A stretch of DNA of 64,000 nucleotides, taken from assembly GCA_039804245.1 (NCBI GenBank), contig JBDLWO010000210.1, forward strand, positions 6,302 to 70,301. Reading direction: 5' to 3'. The stretch comes from M3007 sp039804245. GTDB taxonomy: Bacteria; Bacteroidota; Bacteroidia; Chitinophagales; Saprospiraceae. The notes beneath the pieces were generated by a model that ran no database searches, was not told the origin of the DNA, and was given only the letters and a program-made list of their open reading frames with translations. Positions 25,125 through 32,795 of this stretch are shown here, one piece after another. How positions within the stretch are numbered: the first letter of the stretch is position 1; every line of letters starts with the position of its first letter. A program made the translations under genes and the position numbers.

Positions 25125-25141
25125 CTCGTCTGAATTTTGGT

Positions 25142-25149
25142 CAAAAGTA
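25142..25149 (-). promoter_or_regulatory. -7 promoter element for the YceI-porin unit
   Basis: Minus-strand TACTTTTG matches TAnnTTTG exactly, 17 nt before the YceI ATG. Confidence 0.6.
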
Positions 25150-25431
25150 CCCGCACCCCGATCTACCCTCCGGTGACCGTACTTAAGACGATGCTTGATC
25201 GTTGTCATTTTGACAGGTGATCTGGCCGATCATATATGATGATACCAGCCGGACAAAAAAATTATTGTGTTAAAAATCAATGTATTATAATTCCTGATTG
25301 GTTTCCTGATTGGTAAATACTGTTTTGTACCAATTTCTGGCGCTGCTATATTTTCTCTGTCCTTTATGCATTTTTTCATGTTTCCAGACAACTGATTATA
25401 CGACTTTTGTAGTCTCTAAAACAAACGGAAT
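25150..25431. other. Gene-free region with tandem and inverted repeats
   Basis: No gene is visible between the YceI unit and the cyclase. It holds a perfect tandem duplication of TTCCTGATTGGT (25291-25302 and 25303-25314). The end of the second copy starts an inverted repeat, ATTGGTA (25309-25315) with TACCAAT (25328-25334). These lie about 100-140 nt before the cyclase start and may be operators. A weak promoter-like ACGACTTTTGTAG lies about 40 nt before the cyclase. Confidence 0.45.
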
Positions 25432-26196
25432 ATGATCGCAACCATTCGTACCGGCTCACAAACCCTGCAGGCTGACCTGGCTCAACCTGTTGACCTGACT
25501 ATACCCCTGAAAAACGGCTCTGAAAACCCCAATTGTTTCTGGGCCCCTTTGCCAGAGTTCTCCCCAGTCAGAGCTGAAAGTTTTGTAGGAAGTACCGCCG
25601 AAGGGGGCTCTGTCAATTTTTTCAACGTGAAAATTAACCCGCACGGCAATGGTACACACACAGAGTGTGTCGGTCATATTGCCCGGGAGTCATACGTAAT
25701 AAGGGAATGTCTGAAAGAACACCACTTCATCGCTGCTCTTGTCAGTGTATATCCGCAACGCATGGACGATGGCGACAGGATCATTCTCGGAGAACAACTC
25801 GAAGACTGTATCTCCAACCCGGACGTCAGCGCCCTGATCATCAGAACTTTTCCCAATGATACCTGGAAAGAAACAGTCAACTGGTCAGATTCCAACCCGC
25901 CATATCTGCACCACGAAGCCGTGTCATTTCTGGTTGACAAAGGTATCAGGCACCTGCTGATTGATCTCCCGTCTGTGGACAGAGAGGTGGATGGCGGAAA
26001 ACTGCTGGGCCACAAGGCTTTCTGGCAGTATCCCGATAATATCAGAACGGATTGTACTATTACTGAAATGATATATGTGCCCAATGAAATCAGGGACGGT
26101 TTGTACCTGTTAAATATACAAACGCTGGCCATGGACCTGGATGCAAGCCCGTCCAGAATAGTAATCTATAAACTTGTCAGTAATCCTGGAGATTGA
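25432..26196 (+). CDS. Cyclase / kynurenine formamidase-like metal hydrolase
   Basis: The 254-aa protein belongs to the cyclase family (PF04199), which includes kynurenine formamidase and isatin hydrolase. The metal motif is H-G-N-G-T-H-T-E-C-V-G-H (residues 68-79), equivalent to the family H-x-G-T-H-x-D-x-P-x-H with Glu and Val at the variable places, and L-L-I-D-L-P-S-V-D-R follows near residue 181. It is cytoplasmic (no signal). The natural substrate cannot be assigned, and no tryptophan degradation genes are near. Its 3' end overlaps the convergent BASS transporter by 20 nt. Confidence 0.87.
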   Translation: MIATIRTGSQTLQADLAQPVDLTIPLKNGSENPNCFWAPLPEFSPVRAESFVGSTAEGGSVNFFNVKINPHGNGTHTECVGHIARESYVIRECLKEHHFIAALVSVYPQRMDDGDRIILGEQLEDCISNPDVSALIIRTFPNDTWKETVNWSDSNPPYLHHEAVSFLVDKGIRHLLIDLPSVDREVDGGKLLGHKAFWQYPDNIRTDCTITEMIYVPNEIRDGLYLLNIQTLAMDLDASPSRIVIYKLVSNPGD

Positions 26197-27088
26197 TACC
26201 CGATTTTGATCCGGCTATCTTGTTGGCTGTGTAGGCAAATATGCAGGCCGTCCAGAATGAATACATGGAATATACAAGCGCGGGTTTCACCATTTCCTGA
26301 TTTCCGAGCATGGTGCTGGCGATGAGAAAAGCCAGTGTGGTATTCTGTACTCCGCTCTCCATCGCAGCTGTTACACGCGAAGAATGCGGAAGACCCATTT
26401 TTTTCATGGCAAAATATCCAAATAACAGGCAACTGGCATTCTGAATCAACGCTATCGGAGTGATGGTAATAAAATCTTCCGGTGTAAGACCCGACCCTCC
26501 GTGCTTTTCTCCGGCAAATAACTTGATGGCAAAAACCACCGCCAGCAGACTCAACATGATGTACTTGGATGGTTTGCTTATTTTTTCGGCAGTCAGCGGA
26601 AACCTGCGCCGGATGAGTATTCCCAGGGTCGCCGGTATGATAGTAATGAAGAATATATGGGCAAACGTGTCCCAGAATGGCAGGTGGAGGTCGCTCGTCT
26701 TTTCCATAAATACATGAAGACCCAGATTCACCACCACCGGAATGGAAAACAGGGTGAGCAGGCTGTTCACAGAGGTAAGTGATAACGATAATGCTACATT
26801 CCCCCTCCACAAGTAAGTCAGGAACCCGGATGTGGCTCCACCAGGACTTGCCGCCAGAATAATGAAACCCACTTTGAGTTCATCCGAAACAGGAGAAAAC
26901 AACGCAATGACAAATGCGATGACAGGCAAACCCAGCATCTGCGCACTCAGGGCCGTTACGAACCCCCGGGGTTTTCTGAACACACGGGCGACATCGGAAA
27001 AGGTCAACGACAAACCCACACCGAACATGACCAAAGCCAGTACGGAACCGACAGCAATATCAACAAGTAGTGTAGGCGACAATGACAC
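26177..27088 (-). CDS. BASS-family sodium/organic anion transporter
   Basis: The 303-aa membrane protein has about nine hydrophobic segments, A-A-S-P-G-G-A-T-S-G-F near residue 80, and the diagnostic E-S-G-V-Q-N-T-T-L-A motif late in the chain, matching the BASS E-x-G-x-Q-N-x-x-L signature better than the copy at 18760. It probably imports an organic anion with sodium. The best start is GTG at 27088; an ATG 17 nt upstream runs into a stop after five codons. A -7 promoter element lies 20 nt before it. It overlaps the cyclase tail to tail. Confidence 0.9.
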   Translation of the reverse strand: MSLSPTLLVDIAVGSVLALVMFGVGLSLTFSDVARVFRKPRGFVTALSAQMLGLPVIAFVIALFSPVSDELKVGFIILAASPGGATSGFLTYLWRGNVALSLSLTSVNSLLTLFSIPVVVNLGLHVFMEKTSDLHLPFWDTFAHIFFITIIPATLGILIRRRFPLTAEKISKPSKYIMLSLLAVVFAIKLFAGEKHGGSGLTPEDFITITPIALIQNASCLLFGYFAMKKMGLPHSSRVTAAMESGVQNTTLAFLIASTMLGNQEMVKPALVYSMYSFWTACIFAYTANKIAGSKSGINLQDY

Positions 27089-27107
27089 TATTCTTTTTTA
27101 AGCATTA

Positions 27108-27115
27108 CAAAGGTA
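27108..27115 (-). promoter_or_regulatory. -7 promoter element for the second BASS gene
   Basis: Minus-strand TACCTTTG matches TAnnTTTG and supports the GTG start at 27088. Confidence 0.55.
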
Positions 27116-27192
27116 ATCCGGTTTATTCATAACTGCGCATTCGCAGATACCTCCAGCCGGTGGAATTAATATTGAAGCATGCTTCCCATCCA

Positions 27193-29373
27193 TTATCCTT
27201 TCAATTTATCATCAAGGAATCTGGTCATCATCGTGAAGAGATGAATCCGTGCATTTCCCCCGCCAATACCGTGATTTCTGTTAGGGTATATCATGCTGTC
27301 GAATTGTTTGTTCGCAGCTATGAGTTTGTTAACCATCTCCGCTGAATGTTGAAAATGTACATTGTCATCAGCAATACCGTGTACAAGCAGGTAGTTACCC
27401 TGAAGCTGATCCGCAAAGTTGACAGGTGAATTCTGCTCATAACCATCCTTGTTCTCCAGGTATGTCTGCATATAACGCTCCGTATAGACAGAATCGTACC
27501 ACTTCCAGTTGGTTACCGGCGCTACCGCAATAGCCGCCTTGAACACTTCTTTACCCTTCAGCAAACAATTACTCGACATGTAACCTCCGTAACTCCATCC
27601 AAATATCCCGATTCGCTTCGGATCAACGTAGGGTAATGTACCCAGGTATTTCGCCGCCTCAATCTGATCAATCACTTCATAATGACCCAATTGCCTGTAG
27701 GTCATTTTCTTGAAGGTCTCTCCGCGAGCGCCCGTACCCCTGTTGTCCACACAGGCAACTACATATCCACGCTGTGCCAGCATCTGAAACCACCAGTAGT
27801 TGGCTCCCTTCCAGGCATCGGTAACCTGCTGACTGCCCGGACCTCCGTAAACGAACATGAGAACCGGCAGTTGTTTCCCGCTGTATTCACTACCCTCCGG
27901 ACGTATCATCCAGCCATTAAGTTTGACATTTTCTGACGTGTTGAACTGAAAAAACTTAACCGGCAACACCCCATACTCCGACATTTTTTCCATTAGTGCA
28001 CTGTTTTTTTCCAGTTCACGCACAACTTTACCCTCCCGATCACAAACGGTGTAAACCGGAGGCCTGTTTGCCGCAGAAAATGAATGGATATAATAATCAA
28101 AGGTACTGCTGAACTGTGCAGAACAGGTTCCTTCCTCCTGACTGATTTTTTTCAGTTTGTCCCCTCCGGTACTCGTTGTGTAAATCTCTCTTCCGGACGG
28201 ATCTTTCATGGCCGCCTGAAAGTAAACCTGCCCGTTTTTCTCATCAAGACCATAATAAGCTGTTACCTCCCAGTCTCCCCGGGTAATGGCCGCAACCTGT
28301 TTTCCGGACATATCATAACGATACAGATGATTGAAGCCGCTCTTTTCACTTTGCATGATGAAACCGGCACCGTCCGACAAAAAATCAATATCGTGAAGAT
28401 CTATGTAATACTGGTTCTGTTCTTCCAGTAGCAGCTGGCAGGAGCCGGTCTGTGCCTCGGCAAGCCAGAGCCGCTGTATGTTCTGGTGGCGGTTCATCCA
28501 GGTGAGACAAAGCCTGCCATCCGGTGTCCACGCAATTCTCGGAATATAATCGTCAAAACGACCATCAACGGAAACCCGGCCCGGTATGGCAACAGGCAGC
28601 ATGCGCCGATCGTCAAGATGGTATATGAAAGCTCCGACAACTGCATTATTCTCCCCCACTTTCGGATATTTGAATGTAACCTGTTCGGGATATACTCCGT
28701 TTCGGTACATCTCCATGGTCATTTCAGGCACTTCGCGCTCGTCAAAACGAATAAATGCAAGGTTTTTACCGTCAGAACTCCACTGATAGGCTCTTACAAG
28801 CTCAAATTCTTCTTCATATACCCAGTCAGAGGAGCCGTTTATAATAGCGTTCTTCTCTCCATCGGTGGTAATACGAACAAGCTCTCCGGTAGACAGATTT
28901 TTGTAGTACAAATCGTTTCCTGATACAAATGCCACCTTCGTTGCATCCGGAGAAAATGCAGCATCACGCTGTTTGCTCCCTTCATATATTCTTGTAAGCT
29001 GGCGACTGGACAGGTCGAGTACGTAATAGTCTGCATCCGAACTCCAGCGGTATATCTGGTTACTTCCCACGGAAAGCAACATTTTCGACTCATCTCCGGA
29101 AAACTGGTAGCTGTCAAATGTGTTTTTCCATCCGGAAGCCGGGCTTTTCAGATTGGTGGCGTCAAATATGGTATCTGTGGCCTTTCCGGTACGCAGATCG
29201 TACGCTACAATAGCACTACCCTCCTGCCGGGTAAAACGCACACCGTCATTCATGAAATTGAATCCGGGAACGCCTTTGGCTGAAAATGTTCCTTTCTGCC
29301 AGATATCTTCCAGTGTAATCTGTTTCTGCGAAAACAGGGAAATCGGAAAGAGAAAGAAAAGAATATACCTCAT
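27193..29373 (-). CDS. Dipeptidyl peptidase IV (S9B family)
   Basis: This serine peptidase removes Xaa-Pro dipeptides from peptide N-termini, probably in the periplasm: a signal peptide ends near L-F-S-Q (residue 16). Residues about 20-460 form the N-terminal beta-propeller, with the substrate-binding E-E pair in V-Y-E-E-E-F. The C-terminal alpha/beta hydrolase carries the nucleophile in G-W-S-Y-G-G-Y, the aspartate in G-I-A-D-D-N-V-H-F-Q and the histidine in N-H-G-I-G-G. The 726-aa length is standard. It is divergent from a TonB receptor gene with which it shares a short regulatory region holding a palindrome. Confidence 0.95.
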   Translation of the reverse strand: MRYILFFLFPISLFSQKQITLEDIWQKGTFSAKGVPGFNFMNDGVRFTRQEGSAIVAYDLRTGKATDTIFDATNLKSPASGWKNTFDSYQFSGDESKMLLSVGSNQIYRWSSDADYYVLDLSSRQLTRIYEGSKQRDAAFSPDATKVAFVSGNDLYYKNLSTGELVRITTDGEKNAIINGSSDWVYEEEFELVRAYQWSSDGKNLAFIRFDEREVPEMTMEMYRNGVYPEQVTFKYPKVGENNAVVGAFIYHLDDRRMLPVAIPGRVSVDGRFDDYIPRIAWTPDGRLCLTWMNRHQNIQRLWLAEAQTGSCQLLLEEQNQYYIDLHDIDFLSDGAGFIMQSEKSGFNHLYRYDMSGKQVAAITRGDWEVTAYYGLDEKNGQVYFQAAMKDPSGREIYTTSTGGDKLKKISQEEGTCSAQFSSTFDYYIHSFSAANRPPVYTVCDREGKVVRELEKNSALMEKMSEYGVLPVKFFQFNTSENVKLNGWMIRPEGSEYSGKQLPVLMFVYGGPGSQQVTDAWKGANYWWFQMLAQRGYVVACVDNRGTGARGETFKKMTYRQLGHYEVIDQIEAAKYLGTLPYVDPKRIGIFGWSYGGYMSSNCLLKGKEVFKAAIAVAPVTNWKWYDSVYTERYMQTYLENKDGYEQNSPVNFADQLQGNYLLVHGIADDNVHFQHSAEMVNKLIAANKQFDSMIYPNRNHGIGGGNARIHLFTMMTRFLDDKLKG

Positions 29374-29401
29374 AAACAGTGTTTTTGCTTTTTGAATTTC
29401 G

Positions 29402-29409
29402 CAAATCTA
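29402..29409 (-). promoter_or_regulatory. -7 promoter element for dipeptidyl peptidase IV
   Basis: Minus-strand TAGATTTG matches TAnnTTTG, 28 nt before the ATG. Confidence 0.45.
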
Positions 29410-29413
29410 ACGG

Positions 29414-29427
29414 CATTTGACCAAATG
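29414..29427. promoter_or_regulatory. Palindrome between divergent promoters
   Basis: CATTTG-AC-CAAATG is a perfect inverted repeat with 6-bp arms, placed between the opposed -7 elements at 29402 and 29444. It could bind a regulator acting on both genes. Confidence 0.4.
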
Positions 29428-29443
29428 GTTGACTGTAACGGGT

Positions 29444-29451
29444 TACTTTTG
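29444..29451 (+). promoter_or_regulatory. -7 promoter element for the second TonB receptor
   Basis: TACTTTTG matches TAnnTTTG exactly, 20 nt before the GTG start at 29472. Confidence 0.55.
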
Positions 29452-29471
29452 CTGCCAAATTACCCTCAGCC

Positions 29472-31832
29472 GTGAAAGTACACCTTATTTTGATCCCGTT
29501 ATTACTCCCTTTTCTTTCTCTGGCACAGGAGGAAAATGTACTCCGCCTCACTCCGGAACGCCTGACTGAAAACGATGTACTGAGTCTCGATTTGTCAGGA
29601 AAGGAGACAATGGTTATTTCTGCTACCAGAACTCCCGAAAAGGCTGATGAACAGCCCTTCACTGTTTGGGTCATTACAGCCGAAGAAATTTTACAGAACG
29701 GATTCGTCACGCTTGGCGACGTTTTGCGCGCCGCTCCCGGTATCCGTGTATCTCAACCCGGGAACGCGCTGGAAGGAGAAACTTTTATGGTCAGGGGCCT
29801 CTCCGGTAATCAGTATATGAAGGTGCTGATCAACGATGTGCCCATCAAGGCTGCCATTGCTCCGGGTATGTCTATCGGTGCCCAGCTGCCCATCCGGCAG
29901 GCAGAACGAATTGAGGTGGCTTACGGACCGGCAGGGGCGATCTACGGAGAGGAGGCCTGTACAGGGGTTATCAATATCATTCTCAAGGAAACGGAACGCC
30001 CGGTCTATACACAAGCCGATCTGTCATTCGGACGGTTCAATTACAACAGCCTCGACCTGATGTTTGGCGGAAAACTGGGTCGAGACCGGAATATTTTCAG
30101 GTATAGTATATATGGAAGCAGTACCATCCGCGATAACGCAGATTATTACTATGATCGGGAACTGTTCAATACCAACCGGTATTTACCATTCGGACTCGAC
30201 TCCAACGTTTATGTACAAAACAACAACTACAGGGGTGTCTCCTCTGCCAAAGACAGTATAGCCCGAACCAATACGCTTCCGCATGAAAGCCGTATGTTCG
30301 GTGTGAATATGACCTGGCGGGGCCTGCACTTCACATACCACCGGTTGTCGCGGTTCGACAGGAGTGTACTCGGCCTTAACCCGCTCGCCGTTTCTTATGC
30401 CAATCCGTCAAACAGAATTGCCGAGCGACTCGAAACCTTCTCTATGGGATTTCAGAGAAGTCGATCCAGATGGACTACTTATAACACATTTGCCCTGGAA
30501 AGTTATCAGATCAGAAATTCTTCCACCACCAATTATGTGTTCGACCGACTGAGTGCCGCCAATTTTGTTGCCCGACGCCAAACCGGCATGTCGGCTCAGG
30601 ATGAAGCAGAACTGTTGAAGCGAATCTATAACTGGTATGCCTCCGACGAAAGATATACCATCGCCAACGGAGCCGATCTCCGCATCGAATCACGTATGCA
30701 GGCATCTGTAGGCGCCAAAACAGTACTGCACGCCGGTGGACAGTTTCACGGCGGACTCGGTATACCTGCAGGATCTTATTACCAGGTACCTGTATCGGTT
30801 TCTCTGGACGGCACATTAAGCCCAAACCCGCCACTCGCTATCACCCCGGAAACAGAAATTCTGGCGGATGGTAATTTCTTCGCCCACCTTGACTACCATG
30901 GCCCCCAACTTCACCTGATCGGAGGTGGCTCGCTCAATATAGCCTCCGGACAAAATGTTCGTCTGGCGCCCCGACTGGGCATCTCTTACATGATTGACAG
31001 TTCCTGGGTGCTCCGGGCCAACGCATCCACCGGATTCAGACACGGCTCGCTCTACGGAAATTTCAACTCTTTCATCATTGATCCCACCCAAAATCCGGTT
31101 TTCAAACTGACCGCCAATGCTGGCTCTGGCGCCACAGAGTCGTTCTTCGGCTCCGAACTCGGCATCCGGTTTAATTCCTCCGGCGGAAGTGGTGCCGAAA
31201 TTCTTGGCTTCTGGCAACGCGCCGATAACCTGTACAGACCGGGGTATTTACTGCAGAATAATGACAATACCTGGTACTACGGGTATCTGAATTCTCCGGA
31301 AAAAGCCTGTACGCTGCTGGGAACGCAGCTGATCGCGCGAATCGGCAACAGAACACTGCTGGATACACCTGTTTCAAAAAAATCAGGCAGAACAATCCGT
31401 ATTTCCGCCAAATCTGAGTGCTATGTGCAGTACGCCCGCGGCCGGGAGCTACATGGCTATAATCTGCCTGACCTGAATTTTATTCCCAATATGCCAGCCT
31501 GGATCATTCAGTGGCGCAACTATATTAAAATTAATAAAAAAACGGAACTGAACTTCGCTTTCACACATATCGGCGATTCAAAAAGCAAATCGGTTATTTA
31601 CAGTAGTCTCTATCAACTCAACTCCAGACCCGAATTACTCAGCCAGTATGGTACGGTGGATCTGACGGCACGGGTGTTTCTCAGCGAACAGTTTCTTGTC
31701 TATTGTAATATCATGAATGTCTTCGACCGCGAACACGCCGGCCTCGACGCCACGGGCTCCCCCGACGATCTGATTTACAATCCCCAACCCGGCAGATTTG
31801 TCCGCCTGGGCGTTAACTATAATATGAACTGA
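29472..31832 (+). CDS. TonB-dependent receptor (second)
   Basis: The 786-aa outer membrane protein begins with GTG and a clean signal peptide (residues 1-18, ending L-S-L-A-Q). A TonB box-like stretch, E-T-M-V-I-S-A-T-R-T-P, follows near residue 44, then the plug (L-G-D-V-L-R-A-A-P-G-I-R-V, then M-V-R-G-L-S-G-N-Q, then Y-G-P-A-G-A-I-Y-G-E-E-A) and a long barrel ending F-V-R-L-G-V-N-Y-N-M-N. The type resembles vitamin B12/siderophore/haem receptors more than SusC: no CarboxypepD-like N-terminal domain and no SusD partner. It is divergent from dipeptidyl peptidase IV; a peptide-type ligand would be speculation. Confidence 0.93.
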   Translation: MKVHLILIPLLLPFLSLAQEENVLRLTPERLTENDVLSLDLSGKETMVISATRTPEKADEQPFTVWVITAEEILQNGFVTLGDVLRAAPGIRVSQPGNALEGETFMVRGLSGNQYMKVLINDVPIKAAIAPGMSIGAQLPIRQAERIEVAYGPAGAIYGEEACTGVINIILKETERPVYTQADLSFGRFNYNSLDLMFGGKLGRDRNIFRYSIYGSSTIRDNADYYYDRELFNTNRYLPFGLDSNVYVQNNNYRGVSSAKDSIARTNTLPHESRMFGVNMTWRGLHFTYHRLSRFDRSVLGLNPLAVSYANPSNRIAERLETFSMGFQRSRSRWTTYNTFALESYQIRNSSTTNYVFDRLSAANFVARRQTGMSAQDEAELLKRIYNWYASDERYTIANGADLRIESRMQASVGAKTVLHAGGQFHGGLGIPAGSYYQVPVSVSLDGTLSPNPPLAITPETEILADGNFFAHLDYHGPQLHLIGGGSLNIASGQNVRLAPRLGISYMIDSSWVLRANASTGFRHGSLYGNFNSFIIDPTQNPVFKLTANAGSGATESFFGSELGIRFNSSGGSGAEILGFWQRADNLYRPGYLLQNNDNTWYYGYLNSPEKACTLLGTQLIARIGNRTLLDTPVSKKSGRTIRISAKSECYVQYARGRELHGYNLPDLNFIPNMPAWIIQWRNYIKINKKTELNFAFTHIGDSKSKSVIYSSLYQLNSRPELLSQYGTVDLTARVFLSEQFLVYCNIMNVFDREHAGLDATGSPDDLIYNPQPGRFVRLGVNYNMN

Positions 31833-31965
31833 ATTTTCCGGAAATCATGCTGTTCTGTAACTAATGTCACCGTGGCAGATTCGCAATTGCCTGCACCTTT
31901 GTACTGTCAATGCAATTTTTCGCCCGCTTCTCAGGAAGCAGGCGACTCACTATAAAAAGACAGTC

Positions 31966-32412
31966 ATGGAACAACCAATGATTTTCAAGCTCATAGCCGG
32001 ACTTCATGAAAACGGTGTAACTTTACTCAACGCTCATGGCGTATCCCCCGGTATTGAATCAGCTACTCCACCCGAATTCGGAGGAAAAGAGGGATTATGG
32101 TCACCAGAAACACTGCTCGTCGGTGCCGCTGCAGGTTGTTTTATCAACACATTTCAGTTCTTTGCCAAAAGAATGAAATTTGAATTCGATGGTATCTCCT
32201 GCGAAGCCGAGGGAGCCGTTGAGCGAGTGGATGGCAAATCTGTTTTCACAGGCATAACGATTTACCCCACAATTATGATCACAGACGAATCACTCCGCCC
32301 GGTTATCCTGGATGCTGTCGAAAAGTCCCACCGCTATTGCCTGGTTTCCAACTCGCTCAAGTGCCCGGTACAGATCAGAGAGAATATCCTGATTGCATCC
32401 GTGGTCGAATAA
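31966..32412 (+). CDS. OsmC/Ohr-family peroxide-related protein
   Basis: The 148-aa protein has the two redox cysteines expected of the family, Cys58 in A-A-A-G-C-F and Cys133 in L-K-C-P-V. OsmC-type proteins reduce organic hydroperoxides with thiols. The ATG at 31966 matches the usual family N-terminus. A CACCTTTG (one base off the -7 consensus) lies at 31894. Thioredoxin is encoded 18 nt downstream on the same strand, which fits a joint thiol-stress role. Confidence 0.9.
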   Translation: MEQPMIFKLIAGLHENGVTLLNAHGVSPGIESATPPEFGGKEGLWSPETLLVGAAAGCFINTFQFFAKRMKFEFDGISCEAEGAVERVDGKSVFTGITIYPTIMITDESLRPVILDAVEKSHRYCLVSNSLKCPVQIRENILIASVVE

Positions 32413-32430
32413 AACTTGCTATACAAACAC

Positions 32431-32730
32431 ATGAAAGTCAATTTCTCAGACATTATCAACAGTGAAACACCCGTTTTGGTAGATTTCTACGCTGATTGGT
32501 GTGGACCGTGCAAGGTCATGGCTCCCATCCTCCAGGAGGTCAAAAGCAATATGGGCGATGAGGTCCGCATCATTAAAATTGATGTAGACAATAATCAGGC
32601 GCTGGCCGGACAGTACCGCATCATGAGTATCCCGACGCTTGTCATGTTTAAAAACGGGAAGGAAGTTTGGCGTCAGGTCGGTGTATTATCAGCGTCTGCC
32701 ATCACGCAGAAGGTACGTACAGGCGCATAA
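32431..32730 (+). CDS. trxA: Thioredoxin
   Basis: The 99-aa protein has the thioredoxin fold with W-C-G-P-C (Cys24, Cys27), the cis-proline in S-I-P-T-L and the D-V-D-N-N turn. It reduces protein disulfides in the cytoplasm and may recycle the adjacent OsmC protein. The ATG at 32431 is chosen for the normal length; an upstream ATG-less start would overlap the OsmC stop. A hairpin lies after the gene, before the convergent alaS. Confidence 0.96.
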   Translation: MKVNFSDIINSETPVLVDFYADWCGPCKVMAPILQEVKSNMGDEVRIIKIDVDNNQALAGQYRIMSIPTLVMFKNGKEVWRQVGVLSASAITQKVRTGA

Positions 32731-32757
32731 CCATGAAAATAACCGTCTGAATATAAA

Positions 32758-32789
32758 ACAGGGGCGTCGGATCAGTCCGGTGCCCCTGT
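32758..32789. terminator. Hairpin between trxA and alaS
   Basis: ACAGGGGC (32758-32765) pairs with GCCCCTGT (32782-32789). Both convergent genes end here. The following T-run is short, so strength is uncertain. Confidence 0.65.
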
Positions 32790-32795
32790 CGTTTA

